In this document: positions 57,191 to 64,000 of the stretch, piece after piece
How the letters are laid out: every line of letters begins with the position of its first letter
Numbering within the stretch: the first letter of the stretch is position 1
Assembly (NCBI GenBank): GCA_902795045.1
Contig: CADBJU010000002.1
Coordinates: forward strand, 1-64,000
Source of the DNA: Oscillospiraceae bacterium
GTDB lineage: Bacteria > Bacillota > Clostridia > Oscillospirales > Oscillospiraceae
Direction: 5' to 3'
Length of the DNA stretch: 64,000 nucleotides
Notes under the pieces: model-generated
Told to the model about the DNA's origin: nothing
Database searches by the model: none
What the model saw: only the letters and a program-made list of their open reading frames with translations
Program-made: the position numbers and the translations under genes

Positions 57191-59155
57191 ATGGATCACT
57201 TCAAGTTAGTTTCGGATTATCAGCCTACGGGCGACCAGCCCGAAGCGATCGACGCGCTGGTCAGCGGCATAGAAAACGGCATCGACGAACAGGTGCTGCT
57301 GGGTGTCACCGGCTCGGGCAAGACCTTCACAATGGCAAACGTCATCGCGCGCTTAAACCGCCCAACGCTGGTGCTGGCCCACAACAAGACCCTGGCGGCC
57401 CAGCTTTGCTCAGAATTCAAGGAGTTCTTCCCGGAAAACGCCGTGGAGTACTTTGTCTCCTACTACGACTATTACCAGCCGGAGGCTTACATCCCCCACA
57501 CCGACACCTTCATCGAAAAGGACTGCTCCATCAACGATGAGATCGAGCGCCTGCGCCACAGCGCTACCTCCAGCCTTTTCGAGCGGCGGGACGTGATCGT
57601 GGTGTCCTCGGTGTCCTGCATCTATGGTCTGGGCGACCCGATCGACTACGCCAACATGGTCATCTCCCTGCGCCCGGGTCAGACACGGGACTTTGACGAG
57701 CTGCTCAAAAAGCTCGTGGAGATCCGCTACGAGCGCAATGACATCGCCTTCGAGCGCAACAAGTTCCGCGTCCGCGGCGACACCCTGGAGATCTTCCCGG
57801 CCTACTCCAACGACAAGGCCATCCGCGTGGAGTTTTTCGGTGACGAGATCGACCGCATCAGTGAGATCAACGTGGTCACCGGGACGGCGACACGGTATGT
57901 GAACCATGTCGCCATCTATCCCGCGAGCCACTATGTCACCACCAAAGAAAAGATGGCAAGCGCCATCGAGCGCATCCGGGAGGAATGCGACGAGAGGGTC
58001 AAATACTTTACCGATAACGGCAAACTTCTGGAGGCCCAGCGCATCCGTCAGCGCACCGACTACGACATCGAGATGATGCAGGAGCTGGGCTACTGCACCG
58101 GCATCGAAAACTATTCCCGCGTCATCTCGAACCGCGCTCCCGGCAGCCCTCCCATGACGCTGCTGGACTATTTCCCGAAGGACTTCCTGCTTTTCGTGGA
58201 TGAAAGCCACGTCACCCTTCCCCAGGTGCGCGCCATGTACCGGGGCGACCGGGCGCGGAAGGAGTCTCTGGTGGACTTCGGCTTCCGCCTGCCCTCGGCC
58301 TTCGATAACCGTCCCCTCAAGTTTGACGAGTTTACCCAACGCATCCATCAGCGTGTCTATGTCTCGGCTACCCCCGGCGACTACGAGAAGGAGCGCGCCG
58401 GGCAGATCGCGGAGCAGATCATCCGCCCGACCGGTCTTCTGGACCCGGAAATCTTTGTGCGTCCCGTGGAGGGGCAGATCGACGATCTCATCGGTGAGAT
58501 CAACAACAAGATCGCCAAGGGCCAGCGCACCCTGGTCACGACGCTTACCAAGAAGATGGCGGAGGACCTCTCCGCCTACCTCACCGGCGCGGGCATCCGC
58601 TGCCGCTACATGCACCACGACATCAGCACCATCGAGCGCATGGAGATCATCCGGGACCTGCGCCTGGGCGAATTTGACGTACTGGTGGGGATAAACCTCC
58701 TCCGCGAAGGGCTGGATATCCCGGAAGTGGGGCTTGTTGCCATACTGGACGCGGACAAGGAGGGCTTTCTGCGCAGCGAGACGAGCCTGATCCAGACCGT
58801 CGGCCGCGCGGCCCGCAACGCCGAGAGCTTTGTCATCATGTACGCCGATACCATCACCCCCTCCATGCGCGCCTGCATCACCGAAACCGAGAGAAGGCGC
58901 GCCAAGCAGATGGCCTATAACGAGGCGCACGGGATTGTTCCCAAGACCATCGTCAAGAGCGTGCGTGAGCTGCTGGAGATTTCCAGCGATGCGGCTCCCA
59001 AGCTCAAGGCGAACGGCGTGAAGATGACCGAACGCGAGCGGAAAGAGGCCATCGCTGTTCTCGAGGCCCAGATGAAGAAGGCGGCCAAGATGCTCGAATA
59101 CGAGATCGCGGCCCAGCTGCGCGACGAAATCATTCGCCTGCGCGGCACGCCTTAA
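57191..59155 (+). CDS. uvrB: Excinuclease ABC subunit B
   Basis: A 654-residue UvrB, the damage-verifying helicase of nucleotide excision repair. Walker A is [10 protein letters not shown] near residue 39, the beta-hairpin region is [13 protein letters not shown] near 90, and helicase motifs include [13 protein letters not shown] near 336 and QTVGRAARN near 538. The C-terminal UVR domain that contacts UvrC ends the protein. uvrA and uvrC are not adjacent. CAGGAGCG precedes the ATG. Confidence 0.97.
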   Translation: MDHFKLVSDYQPTGDQPEAIDALVSGIENGIDEQVLLGVTGSGKTFTMANVIARLNRPTLVLAHNKTLAAQLCSEFKEFFPENAVEYFVSYYDYYQPEAYIPHTDTFIEKDCSINDEIERLRHSATSSLFERRDVIVVSSVSCIYGLGDPIDYANMVISLRPGQTRDFDELLKKLVEIRYERNDIAFERNKFRVRGDTLEIFPAYSNDKAIRVEFFGDEIDRISEINVVTGTATRYVNHVAIYPASHYVTTKEKMASAIERIREECDERVKYFTDNGKLLEAQRIRQRTDYDIEMMQELGYCTGIENYSRVISNRAPGSPPMTLLDYFPKDFLLFVDESHVTLPQVRAMYRGDRARKESLVDFGFRLPSAFDNRPLKFDEFTQRIHQRVYVSATPGDYEKERAGQIAEQIIRPTGLLDPEIFVRPVEGQIDDLIGEINNKIAKGQRTLVTTLTKKMAEDLSAYLTGAGIRCRYMHHDISTIERMEIIRDLRLGEFDVLVGINLLREGLDIPEVGLVAILDADKEGFLRSETSLIQTVGRAARNAESFVIMYADTITPSMRACITETERRRAKQMAYNEAHGIVPKTIVKSVRELLEISSDAAPKLKANGVKMTERERKEAIAVLEAQMKKAAKMLEYEIAAQLRDEIIRLRGTP

Positions 59156-59167
59156 CGGAGGTACGCT

Positions 59168-61723
59168 ATGAAATTAATGATCCTGGACGGCAACAGCATC
59201 GTCAACCGCGCCTTCTTCGGCGTACGGCCCCTCAACGCGCCGGACGGCACGCCCACCAACGCTATCTTCGGCTTTTTGAACATCCTCCAGCGCATGCTGG
59301 ATGAGCAGAAGCCGGACGCTGTCTGCGTAAGCTTTGACCGGCGCGAGCCCACCTTCCGCCACCAGGCCTACGACGGCTATAAAGCCCAGCGCAAGGGCAT
59401 GCCCGAGGAGCTCGCGGCCCAGATGCCGGTTTTGAAGGAGACCCTGGATGCCATGGGCATCCGCCGCTATGAGCTCAAGGGCTACGAGGCGGACGATATC
59501 CTTGGCACCGTTTCTGTAAAATGCGCGGAAAAGGGCTGGGACTGTGTGGTCGTCACCGGCGACAAGGACAGCCTCCAGCTCATCACCGACACCACAACGG
59601 TCTGCAACGTCAAGACCCGCATGGGGCAGACGGAAACGATCAACTATACGCCGGAGGTATTCCGCGCGGAATACGGCTTTGACCCGCCGCAGATGGTGGA
59701 CCTCAAGGCCCTCATGGGCGACAGCTCCGACAACATCCCCGGCGTGCCCGGCGTGGGCGAGAAGACCGCGCTGGAGCTTGTGCGTAAATACGGCACGGTG
59801 GAAAACATCTACGCCGATCTGAGCGCTCTGGATATCAAGGAGGGCGTGCGCAAAAAGCTTGCCGCCGGGGAAGAGAGCGCCCGCATGTCCTACTGGCTGG
59901 CAACGATTTTGAAGGAAGTCCCCATGGACTTTGACCCCGCGGAAAACCGCTGGGACCATGACTATACCGACGCCCTGTACCCGCTGTTCAAGCGCCTGGG
60001 TTTCCAGAAGTTTATCGAGAAATGGGGCGTGCAGGAAGGGGAGACCCAAACTGATGCGATTCAGGGTGCGGCGTTTCCCCATATTGACGTGAGTGAAGCG
60101 GAGCTTCCGGCGCTGTTTGAAGCCGTGAAAGCCGCGCCTGTGCTTGCGGTGGACTTCGATGAAAACCTCGACCGGCTTGCGCTCTGTGACGGGAAGACGG
60201 TATACACCGCGACATGGAATGCATGCGGCGACGGGTACAATGAGCTTCTGAAAGCGGTATTCAGCCCTGAAAAGCCAAAACTCGGCCACCATGTCAAGGA
60301 GCTGATGAATATCCTCGCCCGTGAAAACCTGAGCCGCGAGGGATTTATCTTTGACACGGCGCTGGCAGCCTACCTCCTGGACGCAAACGAGAGCGAGTAC
60401 CCCCTGGGCCGCGTCACCGCCCGTTACCTGGGCGAGGAGCAGAGCGGCACCCAGGCCATCTTCAATCTCTATCCTGTTCTGCATGAAAAGCTCAAAGAGC
60501 TGGACATGGAGAAGCTCTATTATGATATTGAGCTTCCCCTGTGCATGGTCCTGTCCGACATGGAGCAGGCGGGCTTCTACGTTGACCGCAAGGCCCTCTA
60601 CGATTTCGGCGAGAGTCTGAACGGCGATATTGCCCGCCTGCAGGAGAGCATCTGGCAGCATGCGGGCCATGAATTCAACATCAATTCCCCCAAGCAGCTG
60701 GGCGAGGTGCTCTTCGAGGAGCTGATGCTCCCCTCCGGCAAGAAGACCAAGACCGGCTGGAGCACCAACGTGGATGTGATGGAGAAGCTGCGCGGCAAGC
60801 ACCCCATCGTGGACGAGGTGCTGGAATACCGCACGCTCACCAAGCTCAAATCCACCTATGCTGAGGGCTTATTAAAAGTCATCGGCGAGGACGGGCGCAT
60901 CCGCTCGAGCTTCCAGATGACCGTCACCGCCACAGGCCGCCTTTCTTCCACGGAGCCGAACCTGCAGAATATCCCCGTGCGCAAAAAGCTCGGCGCCGAG
61001 ATCCGCAAGATGTTCGTCGCGGGACCCGGTATGGTGCTGGTGGACGCCGACTACAGCCAGATCGAGCTGCGGCTGCTGGCCCACATCTCCGGCGACGAGG
61101 CCATGCGTGACGCTTTTTTGAGCGGCGAGGATTTCCACACCGTCACTGCCTCCAAGGTTTTTAATGTCCCCATCGAGAATGTCACGCCCGTTCTCCGCAG
61201 CCGGGCCAAGGCCGTCAACTTCGGTATCGTCTACGGCATTTCGGCCTTCTCCCTGGCCCAGGACATCGGCGTGTTCCCAAACGAGGCCAAAGCCTATATG
61301 GACGCCTACCTCGACAAATACCACGGTGTGCGCGACTACATGGAAAAGATCAAGGCCCAGGCAAAGGCCGACGGCTATGTGGAAACCCTCTTCCACCGCC
61401 GCCGGTATCTGCCGGAGCTCAAAAGCTCCAACTTCAATGTCCGCTCCTTTGGCGAGCGCGTTGCCCTGAACATGCCCGTGCAGGGTACGGCCGCCGATGT
61501 CATCAAGCTTGCCATGGTGAACGTCCACCGCCGCTTGCAGGAGGAAAAGCTGGAAGCCAGGCTCATCCTCCAGGTGCACGACGAGCTCATCGTCGAGTGC
61601 CCCGAGTCGGAGGCCGAGCACGTGCAGGCGCTTCTGGAGCAGGAGATGGAGAATGCCGTGCACTACTCCGTGCCCCTCATCGCCGAGGCCCATATCGGCC
61701 ACAGCTGGGCAGAGGCGCACTGA
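59168..61723 (+). CDS. polA: DNA polymerase I
   Basis: An 851-residue PolA for Okazaki-fragment processing and repair synthesis. The 5' nuclease domain (1-290) has LDGNSIVNRAFFG, YEADDILGT and GDSSDNIPGVPGVGEKTA. The middle 3'-5' exonuclease-like domain lacks most metal-binding carboxylates (VDFDENLDRLAL in the first motif; no Asp in GHHVKELMN), so proofreading is probably lost, as in Bacillus PolA. The polymerase domain has DYSQIELRLLAHISGD near 618, RSRAKAVNFGIVYG and QVHDELIVE near 804. The stop overlaps rimI by one base. Confidence 0.96.
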   Translation: MKLMILDGNSIVNRAFFGVRPLNAPDGTPTNAIFGFLNILQRMLDEQKPDAVCVSFDRREPTFRHQAYDGYKAQRKGMPEELAAQMPVLKETLDAMGIRRYELKGYEADDILGTVSVKCAEKGWDCVVVTGDKDSLQLITDTTTVCNVKTRMGQTETINYTPEVFRAEYGFDPPQMVDLKALMGDSSDNIPGVPGVGEKTALELVRKYGTVENIYADLSALDIKEGVRKKLAAGEESARMSYWLATILKEVPMDFDPAENRWDHDYTDALYPLFKRLGFQKFIEKWGVQEGETQTDAIQGAAFPHIDVSEAELPALFEAVKAAPVLAVDFDENLDRLALCDGKTVYTATWNACGDGYNELLKAVFSPEKPKLGHHVKELMNILARENLSREGFIFDTALAAYLLDANESEYPLGRVTARYLGEEQSGTQAIFNLYPVLHEKLKELDMEKLYYDIELPLCMVLSDMEQAGFYVDRKALYDFGESLNGDIARLQESIWQHAGHEFNINSPKQLGEVLFEELMLPSGKKTKTGWSTNVDVMEKLRGKHPIVDEVLEYRTLTKLKSTYAEGLLKVIGEDGRIRSSFQMTVTATGRLSSTEPNLQNIPVRKKLGAEIRKMFVAGPGMVLVDADYSQIELRLLAHISGDEAMRDAFLSGEDFHTVTASKVFNVPIENVTPVLRSRAKAVNFGIVYGISAFSLAQDIGVFPNEAKAYMDAYLDKYHGVRDYMEKIKAQAKADGYVETLFHRRRYLPELKSSNFNVRSFGERVALNMPVQGTAADVIKLAMVNVHRRLQEEKLEARLILQVHDELIVECPESEAEHVQALLEQEMENAVHYSVPLIAEAHIGHSWAEAH

Positions 61724-62166
61724 TGGAATACAGCATCTGCGACGTCACCGCCGCCCACATCCCGCAGATCGAAGCGCTTGAGCAACAGTGCTTTTCCATG
61801 CCATGGACAGCGGAGCAGCTCAGCCGCCAGCTCAAAGACGCACAGCATGAGTTTATCGCCGCCGTCAGCCCGGAAGGATGCGTCCTCGGCTACGTGGGGA
61901 TGATGTACGTTCTGGACGAGGGCTATATCTCCAATGTCGCCGTCTCGCCGGAGCTTCGGCGGCAGGGGATCGCGGATGCGTTGATCGACCGTCTGTGCGC
62001 GATCTGTGAGACACTGCAACTCAGCTTCATGACCCTGGAGGTCCGCTCCGGGAACGTGCCCGCCATCGCGCTTTACGAAAAGCACGGCTTTCACCGTGTG
62101 GGTCTGCGCAAAAACTACTACGAGCGCCCGAAGGAAGATGCGCTCCTTATGACGAAATTCTTTTAA
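61723..62166 (+). CDS. rimI: Ribosomal protein bS18 alanine N-acetyltransferase
   Basis: A 147-residue GNAT acetyltransferase. The acetyl-CoA loop is VSPELRRQGIADALI near residue 72, and EVRSGNVPAIALYEKHGFHRVGLRKNYY is the RimI end. ATG overlaps the polA stop (TGATG). In Firmicutes, rimI usually sits with tsaB and tsaD; here tsaD follows after a structured repeat, but tsaB and tsaE are absent from the window. Confidence 0.92.
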   Translation: MEYSICDVTAAHIPQIEALEQQCFSMPWTAEQLSRQLKDAQHEFIAAVSPEGCVLGYVGMMYVLDEGYISNVAVSPELRRQGIADALIDRLCAICETLQLSFMTLEVRSGNVPAIALYEKHGFHRVGLRKNYYERPKEDALLMTKFF

Positions 62167-62214
62167 CTGCATGTGATAAACGCAATTACTGAACCCCAGA
62201 GGAAATACAAATCG

Positions 62215-62351
62215 TTTTTGAGGGAGCTTTGCTTTCTCAAAAACACCCTAAGCCGACCCATGGGAGGCCTCGCGTCGACCAAACGCGGCGTGTCACACAC
62301 CGCCGCGTGCGATAAACGAGAGTCCTCAACTGCGAACCTTGTTCGCAGTTG
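62215..62351 (-). repeat. Structured intergenic repeat, copy C
   Basis: Read on the minus strand: CAACTGCGAAC/GTTCGCAGTTG hairpin, outer stem CTCTCGT with ACGCGAG (one mismatch), inner stem ACGCGGCG/CGCCGCGT, GCCTCCCATGGGTCGGC, and TTTTTGAG/CTCAAAAA. It is highly similar to copies B and D. Confidence 0.75.
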
Positions 62352-62377
62352 AAAATAAATGAATCGAGGCAAACACT

Positions 62378-63379
62378 TTGAAAATACTTGCATTTGAATC
62401 CACCTGTGATGAAACCGCCGTCGCCGTTGTCGAGGACGGCAGAAAGATCCTCACCGATCAGATCCTGTCCCAGGCGTCGCTGCACGCGGTGTATGGCGGT
62501 GTCGTGCCGGAGATCGCCTCCCGCTGCCATGTGGAAGCCATCTCCATCCTGTCCCAGCGGGCCATCGAGGCGGCAGGGATCGAGAAAAAGGACATCGACG
62601 CGGTCGCTGTCTCCTACGCGCCCGGCCTCATCGGGGCGGTACTGGTGGGCGTGAATTTTGCCAAGGCCTGCGCCTCGGCCCTGAAGGTGCCGCTCATCCC
62701 GGTGCACCACATCCGCGGACATATCGCGGCAAACTATCTGGCCTACCCGGAGCTGGAGCCGCCGTTTCTCTGCCTTGCCATCTCCGGCGGCAACTCGCTG
62801 CTCGTGGATGTGCGGGACTATACGGATATGAAGATCATCGGCTGCACCCGCGACGACGCGGCAGGGGAGTGCTTTGATAAAACCGCCCGCGTCCTCGGCC
62901 TGCCCTATCCCGGTGGGCGACCCATCGAGGAATTGAGTAAGGGCGGGGACGACAGCAAATACATTTTCCCAACCGCCCATGTGGATGGCAGCCCCTACGA
63001 CATGAGCTTTTCCGGCCTCAAGACCGCAGTCATCAACCTTGTCCACAACGCCGAGCAGAAGGGCGAGGAGATCGACCGCCCGTCCCTCGCCGCATCCTTC
63101 ACCAAAGCGGTCAGCGACAGCCTGGTGCCCCGCACCATGCAGGCCGCTCAGGAGCTTGGCTATGACAAGATCGTCGTAGCCGGCGGCGTCGCCGCCAACA
63201 GCCGCATCCGCGCCGATTTCCAGCGCGAGGCCGAGAAGGCTGGCAAGAAGCTCTACATCCCGCCGCTCAAGCTCTGCGGCGACAACGGTGCCATGGTGGG
63301 CGCACAGGGCTATTATGAATACCTCGCGGGCGCGCGCGCGGGCAGCGACCTCAATGCCTACGCAACGATGGAAATTTAG
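62378..63379 (+). CDS. tsaD: tRNA N6-adenosine threonylcarbamoyltransferase
   Basis: A 333-residue TsaD (Gcp/Kae1) that moves threonylcarbamoyl to A37 of ANN-decoding tRNAs. It begins MKILAFESTCDETAVAVVEDG. The iron site has PVHHIRGHIAANY near residue 108, and VVAGGVAANSRIR and CGDNGAMVGAQGYYEY form the ATP site. The start is a TTG at 62378. It has structured repeats on both sides (copies C and D). Confidence 0.96.
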   Translation: MKILAFESTCDETAVAVVEDGRKILTDQILSQASLHAVYGGVVPEIASRCHVEAISILSQRAIEAAGIEKKDIDAVAVSYAPGLIGAVLVGVNFAKACASALKVPLIPVHHIRGHIAANYLAYPELEPPFLCLAISGGNSLLVDVRDYTDMKIIGCTRDDAAGECFDKTARVLGLPYPGGRPIEELSKGGDDSKYIFPTAHVDGSPYDMSFSGLKTAVINLVHNAEQKGEEIDRPSLAASFTKAVSDSLVPRTMQAAQELGYDKIVVAGGVAANSRIRADFQREAEKAGKKLYIPPLKLCGDNGAMVGAQGYYEYLAGARAGSDLNAYATMEI

Positions 63380-63380
63380 T

Positions 63381-63519
63381 CAATTGCGAATGGAAATTCG
63401 CAATTGAGGGTCTCGCGCTTATCGCACGCGGCGGACTGTAACACGCCGCGTTTGGTCGGTGCGAGGCCTCCCACAGGTCGGCTCATGGTGTTTTTGAGAA
63501 AGCAAAACTCTCTCAAAAC
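63381..63519 (+). repeat. Structured intergenic repeat, copy D
   Basis: Starts two bases after the tsaD stop: CAATTGCGAA/TTCGCAATTG hairpin, CTCGCGC with GTGCGAG (one G-T pair), ACGCGGCG/CGCCGCGT, GCCTCCCACAGGTCGGC, and TTTTTGAG/CTCAAAA. Confidence 0.75.
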
Positions 63520-63563
63520 GATTTAAAAATAATGTAATCAATTGATTTGACAGGAGAGGTCAC

Positions 63564-64000
63564 ATGGGCGTACACGACGGACACAGGGACAGGCTTCGTA
63601 AAAGCTATCTGGAACACGGGCTCATGAGCATGAATGACATCAACGCTCTGGAGCTGCTGCTGTTCTACGCCATTCCGCGCCGTGACACCAACGAGATCGC
63701 CCATCATCTGCTCGAGCGCTTCGGCAGTCTGGACGCTGTATTCTCTGCCCCGGTGGAGGAGCTGCGGGAGGTGGACGGAATCGGAGAGAGCGCCGCGGCT
63801 CTCATCACCCTGATCCCGGACATCATGAAGAAAAGCCGACTGTCAAAATCCCGGGAAATCAGACAGATCCGCAGCTCCGAGGACGCGGGAGCCTATCTGC
63901 TGCCTTACTTCATGAACGAAAAGGACGAGGTGGTCTACCTCCTGTGCCTGGATTCCAAACGGGCGGTGATCTGCTGCACGGAGATGGGGCGCGGCGTTGT
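63564..64000 (+). CDS. radC: RadC-like JAB-domain protein (5' part; runs off the window)
   Basis: The frame from the ATG at 63564 (preceded by CAGGAGAGG) is open to the window edge, giving about 145 residues. It starts MGVHDGHRDRLRKSYLEHG and continues ELLLFYAIPRRDTNEIAHHLL, VDGIGESAAALITLIPDI, the helix-hairpin-helix part of RadC proteins, and the first strand of the JAB metalloprotease-like domain (VVYLLCLDSKRAVICC). RadC's role in DNA repair is doubtful even in E. coli. The zinc motif lies beyond the window, so activity cannot be judged. Confidence 0.85.
   Translation, partial: MGVHDGHRDRLRKSYLEHGLMSMNDINALELLLFYAIPRRDTNEIAHHLLERFGSLDAVFSAPVEELREVDGIGESAAALITLIPDIMKKSRLSKSREIRQIRSSEDAGAYLLPYFMNEKDEVVYLLCLDSKRAVICCTEMGRGV

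Noticed and set aside
1..64000. CRISPR arrays, phage genes or insertion-sequence transposases
   Set aside because: The repeats seen are palindromic and scattered, not regularly spaced, and no transposase, integrase, Cas or phage structural gene is recognisable.

Overview
The window looks like chromosome of an anaerobic, spore-forming, gut-type member of Clostridia (probably Oscillospirales). The evidence is: G+C-rich coding sequence with A+T-rich promoters that match the vegetative sigma consensus; Firmicutes-type housekeeping genes (recD2, nrnA, mrnC, rqcH, spoVAC); an oxygen-reducing A-type flavoprotein; a membrane-bound [NiFe] hydrogenase; the MEP isoprenoid pathway; and many small palindromic repeats between genes. 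Taxonomy is inferred from gene content only.

Layout. 1-6.7 kb: recD2, comF, mreB, ispD-ispF, and a DUF3343/cysteine-desulfurase-like pair. 7.0-20.8 kb: a signalling cluster on one strand. It holds a hybrid histidine kinase with a cysteine-rich linker, a REC-GGDEF*-EAL regulator, an HPt protein, and three consecutive genes whose N-terminal half is an APC-type amino-acid permease. The permease half is fused in turn to kinase+REC+REC, to GGDEF-REC-GGDEF*-EAL, and to GGDEF; the last is broken by a one-base frameshift. 21.0-24.1 kb: rbfA-nrnA-truB-ribF. 24.1-27.4 kb: a PepSY membrane protein, a short double-glycine-leader protein with an SH3-like domain, a VanX-type dipeptidase, tRNA-Ser(GGA) and spoVAC. 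27.5-41.2 kb: hydrogenase locus hypF-hypC-hypD-hypE, then an Mbh-type complex (NuoC-like, NiFe large subunit, hypA, Mrp-like E-F-G-D-E-B-C-D modules, NuoH-, NuoB- and NuoI-like subunits). 41.3-46.2 kb: repeats, an LRR remnant, rhodanese, an SLC13-type permease and a membrane GGDEF*-EAL protein. 46.2-49.9 kb, minus strand: a second double-glycine-leader protein carrying a CW_7 cell-wall-binding repeat, a PRTase, a DHH phosphoesterase and fprA. 50.0-64.0 kb: uppP, ftsK/spoIIIE, mrnC, rqcH, PAP2, a small secreted protein, uvrB, polA, rimI, tsaD and the start of radC.

How the genes work together. The Mbh module should couple ferredoxin oxidation to H2 evolution and ion pumping, with HypA/C/D/E/F building its NiFe centre; hypB and a maturation protease are absent here. 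The 7-21 kb cluster appears to link amino-acid sensing or uptake to phosphorelay and c-di-GMP turnover.

The most notable items are the permease-signalling fusions; the two double-glycine-leader proteins whose mature parts are cell-wall-binding modules; and a four-copy dispersed repeat of about 140 bp with compensatory changes in its helices.
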